The notes under the pieces are model-generated. The model was not told the DNA's origin. It saw nothing but the letters and a program-made list of their open reading frames with translations, and ran no database searches. Both the position numbers and the translations under genes were made by a program. This document shows positions 1-5,836 of a stretch of DNA of 6,109 nt, piece by piece. Numbering within the stretch: position 1 is the first letter of the stretch; each line of letters opens with the position of its first letter. The DNA is from Verrucomicrobia bacterium UBA1263 (GTDB lineage: Bacteria; Verrucomicrobiota; Verrucomicrobiia; Limisphaerales; UBA1412), in NCBI GenBank assembly GCA_002308515.1, contig DBVN01000010.1, forward strand, positions 1 to 6,109. Direction: 5' to 3'.

Positions 1-11
1 TATTTCATACG

Positions 12-183
12 CAACCCCATACGGGGTTGTGTCGTGAGGAAATCCGTTACCCCGGGTAGGGCGTTTCATGCCCAACCCGGGGCTATGTGACGATACCCTC
101 TGTGAGGGTATTCAGAATGGATCCCTTTGGGATCATATAACGAAGGAGCCGTGCGGGTCGCGCGTCTACACATTCCCCTGTGT
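12..183. repeat. Chain of six short hairpins downstream of hemC
   Basis: Six separate inverted repeats follow each other with short gaps. (1) 12-29 has a perfect 7-bp stem, CAACCCC/GGGGTTG, with a 4-nt loop. (2) 50-82 has an 8-bp stem, CCCCGGGT/ACCCGGGG, an A/A mismatch, a further 4-bp GGGC/GCCC stem and a 7-nt loop. (3) 93-111 has an 8-bp stem, ATACCCTC/GAGGGTAT, with a 3-nt loop. (4) 120-134 has a 6-bp stem, GATCCC/GGGATC, with a TTT loop. (5) 150-164 has a 6-bp stem including one wobble pair and a GGT loop. (6) 168-183 has a 5-bp ACACA/TGTGT stem. The first four share a plan of C-run, tiny loop, G-run, but their sequences differ, so they are not simple copies. No coding gene covers 1-202. 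The cluster begins about 20 bases past the hemC stop. It does not look like a classic terminator, because no T-run follows a stem in the hemC direction. It may be a palindromic intergenic repeat of the REP type; this is inference. Confidence 0.7.
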
Positions 184-202
184 GATTCCAAAAAATGAAC
201 AA

Positions 203-1282
203 CTATTCTGACAGCTGCCGGGCGGCTTCGCGTCCGAGTTGTCCGGCTTCGGTGAGCCTGCCTTCCACGGTGATCCAGCGGGGCGGAGTGATCCGGAAGG
301 AGACGGCCCGCATTTGCAGACGGTGGCCGATGATCCGGGCGAACGCGGCCACGGGGCTTTGACAGCCGCCGCCCTGAGCGCGCAGGAATTCCCGCTCGGC
401 GGTCACACAGATCTGTGTGTTCGGATGGGTGACGGCACGGCATATCTCGTTGAGCAGGGGATCGTCGGCGCGGATCTCAATGCCGATGGCGGCCTGACCG
501 ACACAGGGGAGCATCTCGTCCATTTCCAGAACGGAGCCGAGGATGCCGTCCAGTTCCGCCTGAGCCGCGGCGGGATCGCTGCCGGTTTTCGGAGCGGTAA
601 AATGCCCGTCGGGGAACAGGTGGTATTCCAGCCGTTCCAGTCCGGCGGCGGCCAGGAGCGTGGCGTCTATCTCCGGATGTTCCCGCAGTTTGCGGATGCG
701 TGTGCCCACATTGCCGCGGATGGGGATGACCCGGATGTCGGGACGCAGATGCTGGATCTGCACTTGTCGCCGGGTGCTGCTGGAGGCGATCGTCGCGCCC
801 TGGGGCAGGTCTTTGATCTTCAGGCAGCGCTTGAAACCGCGGTAGCTTTTGACACCGGGAGCCCAGTCGGTGACGGCGCTCTGGAGTTTTTCCGCCAGAG
901 CCGGGGAGCGGTAGATCAGCAGATCATGAGCATCCGCGCGCCTCAGCACGCCGCCCAGAATGAGACCTTCGGGCAGCTCGGTCGGCAGATCTTTAAGGGA
1001 GTGAATGGCCATATCGGCCGACTTCTCCGTCAGGGCGTTCTCCAGTTCCTTGGTAAAGAGACCTTTGGCCGTGGGAGAGGGTAAAGAGTTCTGATCCGTG
1101 TGAGCCAGCGAAGCCGTTTGCAGCTTGTCGCCGGTGGTCTTGATGACGCGGATCTCAAAGCGCAGATGAGGGAAAGCGTGCGCGCAGGTGTTCAGCACCC
1201 GGTGAGTCTGAGCCAGAGCCAGCGGACTGCCGCGTGTGGCCAGGATGATCTTGCGTTTGGGGGTGGTGTCGGCTTTTAGCAT
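203..1282 (-). CDS. hemC: Hydroxymethylbilane synthase (porphobilinogen deaminase)
   Basis: This cytoplasmic enzyme joins four porphobilinogen molecules into the linear tetrapyrrole hydroxymethylbilane, using a dipyrromethane cofactor. Family signatures are clear: N-terminal ATRGSPLALAQ (15-25), TTGDK (49-53), KGLFTKELE (73-81), HSLKDLP with catalytic Asp98, SSSTRRQ with Arg171-Arg172, RGNVGTR (189-195) and GGGCQSP with cofactor-binding Cys307. At 359 residues it is longer than Escherichia coli HemC (313). Two extra blocks of about 25 residues lie before the RR pair (roughly 124-160) and before VGQAAIG (roughly 222-255), while the tail after Cys307 is shorter than usual. The second motif reads VGQAAIG rather than the common VGQGA. 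The ATG overlaps the hemA stop by 7 bases (ATGCTAA), and GGAG at 1291-1294 sits 8 bases upstream, so translation is probably coupled to hemA. The function is certain from the motifs; the role of the insertions is unknown. Confidence 0.97.
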   Translation of the reverse strand: MLKADTTPKRKIILATRGSPLALAQTHRVLNTCAHAFPHLRFEIRVIKTTGDKLQTASLAHTDQNSLPSPTAKGLFTKELENALTEKSADMAIHSLKDLPTELPEGLILGGVLRRADAHDLLIYRSPALAEKLQSAVTDWAPGVKSYRGFKRCLKIKDLPQGATIASSSTRRQVQIQHLRPDIRVIPIRGNVGTRIRKLREHPEIDATLLAAAGLERLEYHLFPDGHFTAPKTGSDPAAAQAELDGILGSVLEMDEMLPCVGQAAIGIEIRADDPLLNEICRAVTHPNTQICVTAEREFLRAQGGGCQSPVAAFARIIGHRLQMRAVSFRITPPRWITVEGRLTEAGQLGREAARQLSE

Positions 1283-2349
1283 GAAGGGTTCTCCGAAGAG
1301 GAAAGGCGCATTTTATTACGGTATTCGCGGTCTTTCTGCATCGCGTCAAAAAATTCACTCACACGCCGGGCGATCAGTTCCTGGCAGTGCTGGACCTGCT
1401 GCTCACGTTGGCGGCGGGATTCGCCGGCGATCGTTTCCAGATCGTCAATGTTGTAGAGGTACACGCTTTCCAGACGGTCAATATCCGGGTCAATGTCGCG
1501 AGGCACGGCGATGTCTATCAGCAGCAGGGGATGATGTTCACGGCTGCGCATGTATTCCCGGATCATGGGGAAGGTGATCACATAGCCCGGCGCGGATGTG
1601 CTGGAAATGATGATGTCTGCGTCGGGGATCCGAGCGGTCCAGTTTTCAAATTCCACCGCGCTGCCGCCCAGCCGTTCGGCCAGAGCCTGCGAGCGTTCCA
1701 GTGTACGGTTGGCGATGGAAAGCTGTTTGGCGCCGCGGGAGAGGATGGCCTTGGCGGTTTTCTCGGAGGTATCGCCCGCGCCGATGACCAGAACGTGGCA
1801 GTGATCCAGATCGTCAAAGATCTTTCCCGCCAGCTCCACGGCCACGTTGGCCACGGAGATGTGTCCGCGCTGGATGTCGGTCTGCGAGCGGATGTATTTA
1901 GCGGTGCGGAAGGCTTCCTGAAAAGCTTTGTTCAGACGGCGGCCGCTGAAGCGGTTCTTCAGCGCCAGATCGTAAGCGTTCTTGACCTGGCCCAGGATCT
2001 CCGTTTCGCCCAGCGCCATGGAGTCCAGACCGGAAACCACGCGGAACAGGTGATGGAGCGTTTCCGCGTCCGTGTTGAAGTAGAAGCACTGCTCCAGGTC
2101 GTCCGTGTATTCGATGGAGCGGGAGCGTGCCAGGAACTGGAGCAGCGGCCGCATGGAATCCCGGCTGACCTGATCCCCCGCGATGTAGAGTTCCACCCGG
2201 TTGCAGGTCGAGATCAGGATCCCTTCCTCGGCCAGACCGTTCCGGAGCAGAGCGGTCAGAGTCTCGATCGAGTCGAACGCGTTAAAGGCAAAGCGTTCCC
2301 GCACATGGACGGGAGCGGTCTTGTGATTCAGTCCCAGATGCGCGATCAT
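1276..2349 (-). CDS. hemA: Glutamyl-tRNA reductase, short form
   Basis: It reduces the glutamyl group of glutamyl-tRNA(Glu) to glutamate-1-semialdehyde with NADPH, the first committed step of C5 tetrapyrrole synthesis. The catalytic domain shows LGLNHKTAPVHVRE (5-18), ISTCNRVELY with nucleophile Cys49, and HLFRVVSGLDSMALGETEILGQVK (100-123). The NADPH domain shows VIGAGDTSEKTAK (188-200), ANRT (213-216), SSTSAPGYVI (249-258) and IDIAVPRDIDP (278-288). The spinal helix starts at YNIDDLETI (299-307). The protein stops at residue 357, shortly after EFFDAMQ (332-338). Typical family members run to about 410-450 residues, so most of the C-terminal dimerisation domain is absent. The stop lies in the overlap with hemC, so this is not a window edge. 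The start is fixed by an ATGA overlap with the upstream gene and by GGAGG at 2360-2364, 10 bases before the ATG. Regulation is probably at the operon level, perhaps with the HemX-like neighbour. Confidence 0.97.
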   Translation of the reverse strand: MIAHLGLNHKTAPVHVRERFAFNAFDSIETLTALLRNGLAEEGILISTCNRVELYIAGDQVSRDSMRPLLQFLARSRSIEYTDDLEQCFYFNTDAETLHHLFRVVSGLDSMALGETEILGQVKNAYDLALKNRFSGRRLNKAFQEAFRTAKYIRSQTDIQRGHISVANVAVELAGKIFDDLDHCHVLVIGAGDTSEKTAKAILSRGAKQLSIANRTLERSQALAERLGGSAVEFENWTARIPDADIIISSTSAPGYVITFPMIREYMRSREHHPLLLIDIAVPRDIDPDIDRLESVYLYNIDDLETIAGESRRQREQQVQHCQELIARRVSEFFDAMQKDREYRNKMRLSSSENPSC

Positions 2350-3230
2350 ATCCGGATGACCTCCCTGTTATACTCCTCCATCGGGATGAAAATGCGCTCC
2401 TCCTGGACCGGTTTAGCCGGACGGTTCCCGTGAGTGGGCGAAAGGAAGGACGTGATCCAGAAAGTGAGCAGGATAAAAATGAATCCGCACAGGATGCTCC
2501 AGGCCATGGCACGGCCGCGCAGATGGAACAGGTGCTGCGCGATCAGCAGCAAGGAGAAATAGACCCACAGCGTCAGTGCCCAGAAGATCTTGATGTCGCC
2601 GCCGATCCAGATGCCGGTCTCCAGATAATGCCCGCGGATGCCGACACACAGACCGATCGTCAGAAAGAGCGTTCCCGCCAGCAGCATCCCGGCGGCAAAG
2701 GCGCGGATCCTCTGCACCGGCGGCAGGATGCGTGTGAGCGCGTGGAGCTGTTTCTGCTTCAGACTGCGGTGCTGGATCAGGTACATGGCCGCCGTGGCCG
2801 AGGCGATCCCATAGGCTCCATAAGCCAGAAAAGCGAAGGTCGCGTGCAGACTGACCCATTGCGGCAGCGGAACTACACGGGGCTGATCCAGCGCCGGGAT
2901 CAGTGAGAACAACCCCAGCAGGAACAGCAGCGGAGAGAGGAACGCCGTCAGAAAACGGAGTTTGGTAAAGAAAAGCGCGATGACCGATCCCAGCGAGAGC
3001 GTCCATCCAATGAACATCCCGGCCTCGAACAGATTATGGATCGGACAGGAGTTCAGGGAGAATCCGCGCAGGATCAGTGCCAGAGTATGCGCTGCGAAGG
3101 CGATCAGCGGAACGATGCCCCACGGTAAAAAATCGTTGCGGAACCGGTTTCTCCATAAATGAACGGAATAGACCGCCGTGATCCCGTAGCAGATTATCGC
3201 GATAATAAAGAAAATCTTGTCAGTGCCCAT
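2346..3230 (-). CDS. Cytochrome c assembly family membrane protein (CcsA/ResC/HemX-like)
   Basis: This 294-residue integral inner-membrane protein has about eight hydrophobic helices (roughly 5-26, 35-56, 66-88, 92-112, 127-152, 176-197, 213-232, 241-262) and a polar C-terminal tail. LHATFAFLAYGAYG (128-141), with His129, and FWALTLWVYF (216-225), followed by His233 and His236, match the pattern of the CcsA/ResC/HemX family. These proteins carry or bind heme for cytochrome c maturation (CcsA) or affect HemA levels (HemX in Bacillus subtilis). The heme-binding WWD motif is degenerate: only Trp208, Asp212 and Trp217 remain recognisable in GIWIGGDIKIFWALTLW, and the usual paired Trp residues and Pro-Lys-Glu are missing. 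Together with its place directly before hemA and hemC, this favours a HemX-like role over a full heme exporter; that is inference. No ResB/CcsB partner is in the window. The start has no visible Shine-Dalgarno site. The preceding gene's TAA lies in the same frame 21 bases upstream, so coupling or reinitiation is likely. Confidence 0.85.
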   Translation of the reverse strand: MGTDKIFFIIAIICYGITAVYSVHLWRNRFRNDFLPWGIVPLIAFAAHTLALILRGFSLNSCPIHNLFEAGMFIGWTLSLGSVIALFFTKLRFLTAFLSPLLFLLGLFSLIPALDQPRVVPLPQWVSLHATFAFLAYGAYGIASATAAMYLIQHRSLKQKQLHALTRILPPVQRIRAFAAGMLLAGTLFLTIGLCVGIRGHYLETGIWIGGDIKIFWALTLWVYFSLLLIAQHLFHLRGRAMAWSILCGFIFILLTFWITSFLSPTHGNRPAKPVQEERIFIPMEEYNREVIRI

Positions 3231-3251
3231 TGCCGTGAAAGTGTTGATGTG

Positions 3252-4421
3252 TTATCCGATGCCGCGGTTGGCTTTCCAAAGCAGGAACAGTCCCGCGCCC
3301 TGGAACAGGAAGTTGGGGATCCAGTAAAGCAGCCACAGGTGCAGAGCCGGATCGCTGGTCTCCACCAGCGCGTCCCCCAGGATGAAAAAACTGTAATAGA
3401 TCAGCAGGACGATCAGCGCCATGGCCAGGCTGATATTGGTCTCGCGCCGCTGAGTCTTCAGACTGAGCGGGATCGCCACCAGGATAAAACTGATGCAGGC
3501 AAAGGAGAAAGCCGTCTGATGATGGATCTCCTTGATGTAAGGACGTATATCCATACCTTTTTCACGCGCCTCCTTCAGCCCTGCCAGCATTTGGCTCAAA
3601 GTCATATCGCTGATGTCGGCCTTGCGTGGAGCGCGGATGTTCAGGGGGATATCCTCGGTTTCATACTCCTCCAGGTAAAGCGGCAGCCATTCATTTTCAA
3701 ACGATGCGGCTTTTTCCTCTGGATCCGCCTTTTTCTCGGCTGATTCCACCTCTTCCAGCACATCCTCCACGCCGCTGACCCGTGTCAGCACACGTGCCTC
3801 GTTCAGCATTAGCCGGATGGTGTCGTCGCCTTCCTCGTGGATCAGCCGACCGGATTTGGCGAACACATCCAGCATCTTTTGACCTTTGGAAAATTGATAG
3901 AAACGGATATTGAAGAGATTATTGCCGCGCACCTTGGAGACGTACAAGACGAATTCATCGGTAAAGTCGATATAGCGTCCTTCAGGGATAAAAGTGGCCA
4001 GATTGGTCAGCTGTTCCGCGAAAATCTGTTTATAAGCCACTCGTGAACTGGGGGATATCTTTAGATTGAACCAGGCGCAGACACCTGTCATCAGCAGTGC
4101 CAGCACCAGCACCGGCGAGACCAGACTCAGCAGACTGATCCCGGCTGACCGTGCTGCGGTGTATTCCTGATCGGCGCTGAACCGTCCGAACACCATCAGA
4201 CCGGACATTAGCATCGAGATCGGCAGCGCGAACGCCATCACCCAGGGAATAAGCAGAAGCAGTGACTTAATGACCAGAAACAGAGAAACTTGTCCAGAAA
4301 CAAGCAGCCCCAGAACCTCTTTCAGCAGATTGCCCGCGATCAGGACGAACGTGAAAACCATCACCGTCATGCACAGGGTAGCCAGGCATTGCCGCAAAAG
4401 ATACAGATGAAGCGTTTTCAC
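3252..4421 (-). CDS. LptF/LptG (YjgP/YjgQ) family lipopolysaccharide export permease
   Basis: LptF and LptG form the inner-membrane channel that, with the LptB ATPase, extracts lipopolysaccharide and passes it to LptC and LptA. The 389-residue protein has the family layout. N-terminal helices lie at about 12-32, 47-78 and 97-117, with the typical stretch LPISMLMSGLMVFGRFSADQE (66-86). A large periplasmic domain spans about 120-300. C-terminal helices lie at about 303-320, 327-348 and 362-383, preceded by KEIHHQTAFSF (297-307). It is some 20-30 residues longer than the E. coli proteins, and a strongly acidic stretch at 219-257 probably accounts for this. The start is GTG: an in-frame TAG (4428-4430) lies just three codons upstream, and MKTLHLYLLRQ fits the family N-terminus. 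The next in-frame ATG (residue 18) would cut into the first helix. No strong Shine-Dalgarno site precedes it. The sequence alone does not decide between LptF and LptG. The partner is not here, and the gene heads a heme-gene cluster. Confidence 0.9.
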   Translation of the reverse strand: MKTLHLYLLRQCLATLCMTVMVFTFVLIAGNLLKEVLGLLVSGQVSLFLVIKSLLLLIPWVMAFALPISMLMSGLMVFGRFSADQEYTAARSAGISLLSLVSPVLVLALLMTGVCAWFNLKISPSSRVAYKQIFAEQLTNLATFIPEGRYIDFTDEFVLYVSKVRGNNLFNIRFYQFSKGQKMLDVFAKSGRLIHEEGDDTIRLMLNEARVLTRVSGVEDVLEEVESAEKKADPEEKAASFENEWLPLYLEEYETEDIPLNIRAPRKADISDMTLSQMLAGLKEAREKGMDIRPYIKEIHHQTAFSFACISFILVAIPLSLKTQRRETNISLAMALIVLLIYYSFFILGDALVETSDPALHLWLLYWIPNFLFQGAGLFLLWKANRGIG

Positions 4422-4449
4422 TTTAATCTACTTCTGAACAGAATGTTAT

Positions 4450-4495
4450 AAAAAACAAACCGGATCCCGGCCCCTCACGGAGCAGTGATCCGGTT
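4450..4495 (-). terminator. Rho-independent terminator of the aminotransferase gene
   Basis: On the minus strand, 17 bases past the aminotransferase stop, a 9-bp stem AACCGGATC/GATCCGGTT (4487-4495 with 4458-4466) encloses a 3/3 internal loop. An inner 5-bp stem, GCTCC/GGGGC (4479-4483 with 4470-4474), carries a GTGA tetraloop of the stable GNRA class. A TG spacer region and then six T residues (4450-4455 read in reverse) follow the outer stem. The plus-strand side has no T-run, so the signal works only for the leftward transcript. It separates the aminotransferase from the permease/heme cluster, which must then have its own promoter within 4422-4500 or depend on read-through. I could not identify a convincing promoter there. 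Confidence 0.85.
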
Positions 4496-4511
4496 CATAC
4501 TAACAAGTTCT

Positions 4512-5606
4512 TTAGAGCTGCGCAATGGCTTTGTCCATTGCGGCAAAAAGCTCATTCATTGTTTCGGGGGTTTCATCACCCATGTTGGAAACACGGAAAG
4601 TGGTTCCTTTGATCTTGCCGTAACCGCCGTTGATCAGGAAACCTTCGGCTTTGACCAGTTTCACAAACTTCTCCACATCAATGATGCGGCCGCCTTTTTC
4701 CGGACGTGCTCCGTTATTGACACAGGTCAGTGTCACGGATTCATAACCTTCATCCGGGAAGAGTGTAAAGCCGTGTTTCAGCGCCCAGCCGCGGGTCATA
4801 TCGGCCAGCTTCTGGTGACGGGCAAAACGGGCATCCAGTCCTTCGGTGAAGATCTCATCCAGCTTGGATTCCAGCGCGTAAACGTGGTTGATCACCGGAG
4901 TGCTCGGCGTCATGCTCTTGTCGCCGTTCTTCTTGAACTCCAGGAAATCGAAATAGTAACCGCGGCCCTTCACGGAAGCGGCACGCTCAAAAGCGGCCTC
5001 GGACACGGTAAAGAGAGCCATTCCCGGAGGCAGAGCGAATGCCTTCTGCACACCGCACAGCACCACATCAAAACCCAGCTCGTCCACGGGGATCTTCTGA
5101 CCGCTCAGCGAGCTGACCGTATCCACGATGAACATCACATTGGGATATTTCTTCTTGACCGCGGAGATCTCGGCCAGCGGGGATTGTGTGCCTGTGGAGG
5201 TCTCATTATGAATAAAAGTAACAGTATCAAATTCACCGGTAGCCAATTTTTCCTCGATGGCGGCGCCGCGAACGGGAGAACCCCAGTCCACAGTCAGGGC
5301 TTCCGCTTCCTTGCCGCAGCGCAGGGAAACGTCCAGCCACTTATCAGAGAAAGCGCCGTTGCCGCAACAGAGTACCTTTTTATTGACCAGGTTGCGGATG
5401 GAACCTTCCATCACTCCCCACGCGGAGGAAGTGCTGATGAAAACAGGCTGTTTTGTGTAAAACAGTTGTTGTAAACGAGGCTGTATCTTGGCATATAAGT
5501 CCTTGAACGCCTGGCTGCGATGGCCGATAACGGGTTTGGCGAAAGCAGCAAGTGTTTTCGCGCTGACTTCGATCGGTCCCGGTATGAACAATTTAACATG
5601 TCCCAT
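4512..5606 (-). CDS. PLP-dependent class V aminotransferase (alanine-glyoxylate / serine-pyruvate type)
   Basis: This fold-type I pyridoxal-phosphate enzyme probably moves an amino group between a small amino acid (alanine or serine) and a keto acid (glyoxylate or pyruvate) in the cytoplasm; the exact substrates cannot be read from the sequence. It has 364 residues, the normal length for the family. Visible features are FIPGPIEV (7-14), GHRSQAF (28-34), HNETSTGTQSPL (133-144), FIVDTVSSLSG (159-169) with Asp162 expected to contact the pyridine nitrogen, CGVQKAFALPPG (184-195) with Lys188 as the Schiff-base lysine, and TFRVSNMGD (336-344) with Arg338 a likely substrate-carboxylate ligand. An in-frame TAA 13-15 bases before the ATG leaves this as the only reasonable start. 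No Shine-Dalgarno sequence lies near it; the mRNA looks almost leaderless. It is transcribed alone, with its own terminator, and diverges from the small gene to the right. Confidence 0.93.
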   Translation of the reverse strand: MGHVKLFIPGPIEVSAKTLAAFAKPVIGHRSQAFKDLYAKIQPRLQQLFYTKQPVFISTSSAWGVMEGSIRNLVNKKVLCCGNGAFSDKWLDVSLRCGKEAEALTVDWGSPVRGAAIEEKLATGEFDTVTFIHNETSTGTQSPLAEISAVKKKYPNVMFIVDTVSSLSGQKIPVDELGFDVVLCGVQKAFALPPGMALFTVSEAAFERAASVKGRGYYFDFLEFKKNGDKSMTPSTPVINHVYALESKLDEIFTEGLDARFARHQKLADMTRGWALKHGFTLFPDEGYESVTLTCVNNGARPEKGGRIIDVEKFVKLVKAEGFLINGGYGKIKGTTFRVSNMGDETPETMNELFAAMDKAIAQL

Positions 5607-5617
5607 AAGACGCGCAA

Positions 5618-5646
5618 ATTATCTCAATTCTCTCTCCTAATAGCAA
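5618..5646 (-). promoter_or_regulatory. Promoter of the aminotransferase gene
   Basis: On the minus strand, TTGCTA (5641-5646) is followed after exactly 17 bases by GATAAT (5618-5623), a four-of-six match to the -35 box and a five-of-six match to the -10 box of a sigma70-type promoter. Only 11 bases separate the -10 box from the ATG at 5606. Transcription should therefore begin about 4-6 bases before the start codon, which fits the missing ribosome binding site. A GGAG at about 5634-5637 lies inside the promoter spacer and is too far from the ATG (about 27 bases) to act as one. Confidence 0.55.
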
Positions 5647-5708
5647 GAGCGATTCAAAACTGTTCGACAATTTATGAAAGAAAACGCTCAAAAACTTCCA
5701 AAAAACAG

Positions 5709-5736
5709 TTGACATCTTTCTCATTATTTCCATAAG
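5709..5736 (+). promoter_or_regulatory. Upstream sigma70-like promoter for the small membrane gene
   Basis: A perfect -35 hexamer, TTGACA (5709-5714), is followed after 16 bases by CATAAG (5731-5736), a four-of-six match to the -10 consensus. Just upstream, A-runs centred near 5682, 5692 and 5702 repeat at about one helical turn. That pattern can bend DNA or act as an UP element. Transcription from here would give a leader of roughly 90 bases before the ATG at 5837. This is a sequence match only. Confidence 0.5.
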
Positions 5737-5740
5737 ATTC

Positions 5741-5803
5741 TCAATAGAACATTTTGACAGATGTTTCTTTCTTTTTTCAATAAAAGGGATTTTGTGACAG
5801 TGT
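5741..5803 (+). repeat. Imperfect direct repeat in the divergent control region
   Basis: The unit at 5741-5764 (TCAATAGAAC, ATTTTG, ACAG, TGT in order) recurs at 5777-5803 (TCAATAAAAG, ATTTTG, ACAG, TGT) with two small insertions, starting 36 bases later. The second copy lies just before the ribosome binding site of the small gene, and the first contains the proximal -35 box. It could be a pair of protein-binding sites or a remnant of a local duplication. AT-richness lowers its weight. Confidence 0.3.
5754..5781 (+). promoter_or_regulatory. Second, proximal sigma70-like promoter for the small membrane gene
   Basis: A second perfect TTGACA (5754-5759) lies exactly 45 bases after the first and is followed after 16 bases by TTCAAT (5776-5781), a four-of-six match to the -10 consensus. 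The leader would be about 50 bases. Two perfect -35 boxes pointing the same way suggest tandem promoters, but chance is higher than usual in such AT-rich DNA, and the -10 boxes are only moderate. Confidence 0.35.
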
Positions 5804-5836
5804 AATGTGAAATAGTTTTTGAAAAAAGAGGACGAT

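Noticed and set aside
12..183. CRISPR array
   Set aside because: The palindromes differ in sequence and spacing, with no constant repeat and no spacer pattern.
150..200. Intrinsic terminator right after hemC
   Set aside because: Going leftward from hemC, the T-run (about 190-195) comes before the hairpin at 168-183, not after it, so the order is wrong for a Rho-independent terminator.
66..443. 125-codon minus-strand frame running from hemC into the hairpin region
   Set aside because: Most of it is out of frame with hemC, and its tail merely translates the palindromes. No start signal or protein-like composition was seen.
239..1084. 281-codon open frame on the plus strand, antisense to hemC
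   Set aside because: It lies wholly opposite a certain hemC gene, shows no recognisable motifs and is what GC-rich coding DNA gives on its other strand.
1155..1358. Possible frameshift extending HemA into a longer C-terminus
   Set aside because: The alternative minus-strand frame here is rich in Arg, His and Ser and does not resemble the HemA dimerisation domain. hemC begins in the overlap with a good ribosome binding site.
1387..2433. 348-codon open frame on the plus strand, antisense to hemA
   Set aside because: It is fully opposite hemA, whose motifs are unambiguous. The translation has no family features.
4422..4480. Promoter for the permease/heme cluster (TATAAC or TAGATT as -10 box on the minus strand)
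   Set aside because: Neither candidate has a reasonable -35 box at 16-18 bases, so I do not list one.
4485..5474. 329-codon open frame on the plus strand, antisense to the aminotransferase
   Set aside because: The opposite strand encodes a complete enzyme with Schiff-base lysine and other motifs. The plus-strand translation resembles no known protein.
5819..5836. TTG start for the small membrane protein, giving 92 residues
   Set aside because: The ATG at 5837 has AGAGGA at the right distance, whereas the TTG has no ribosome binding site.
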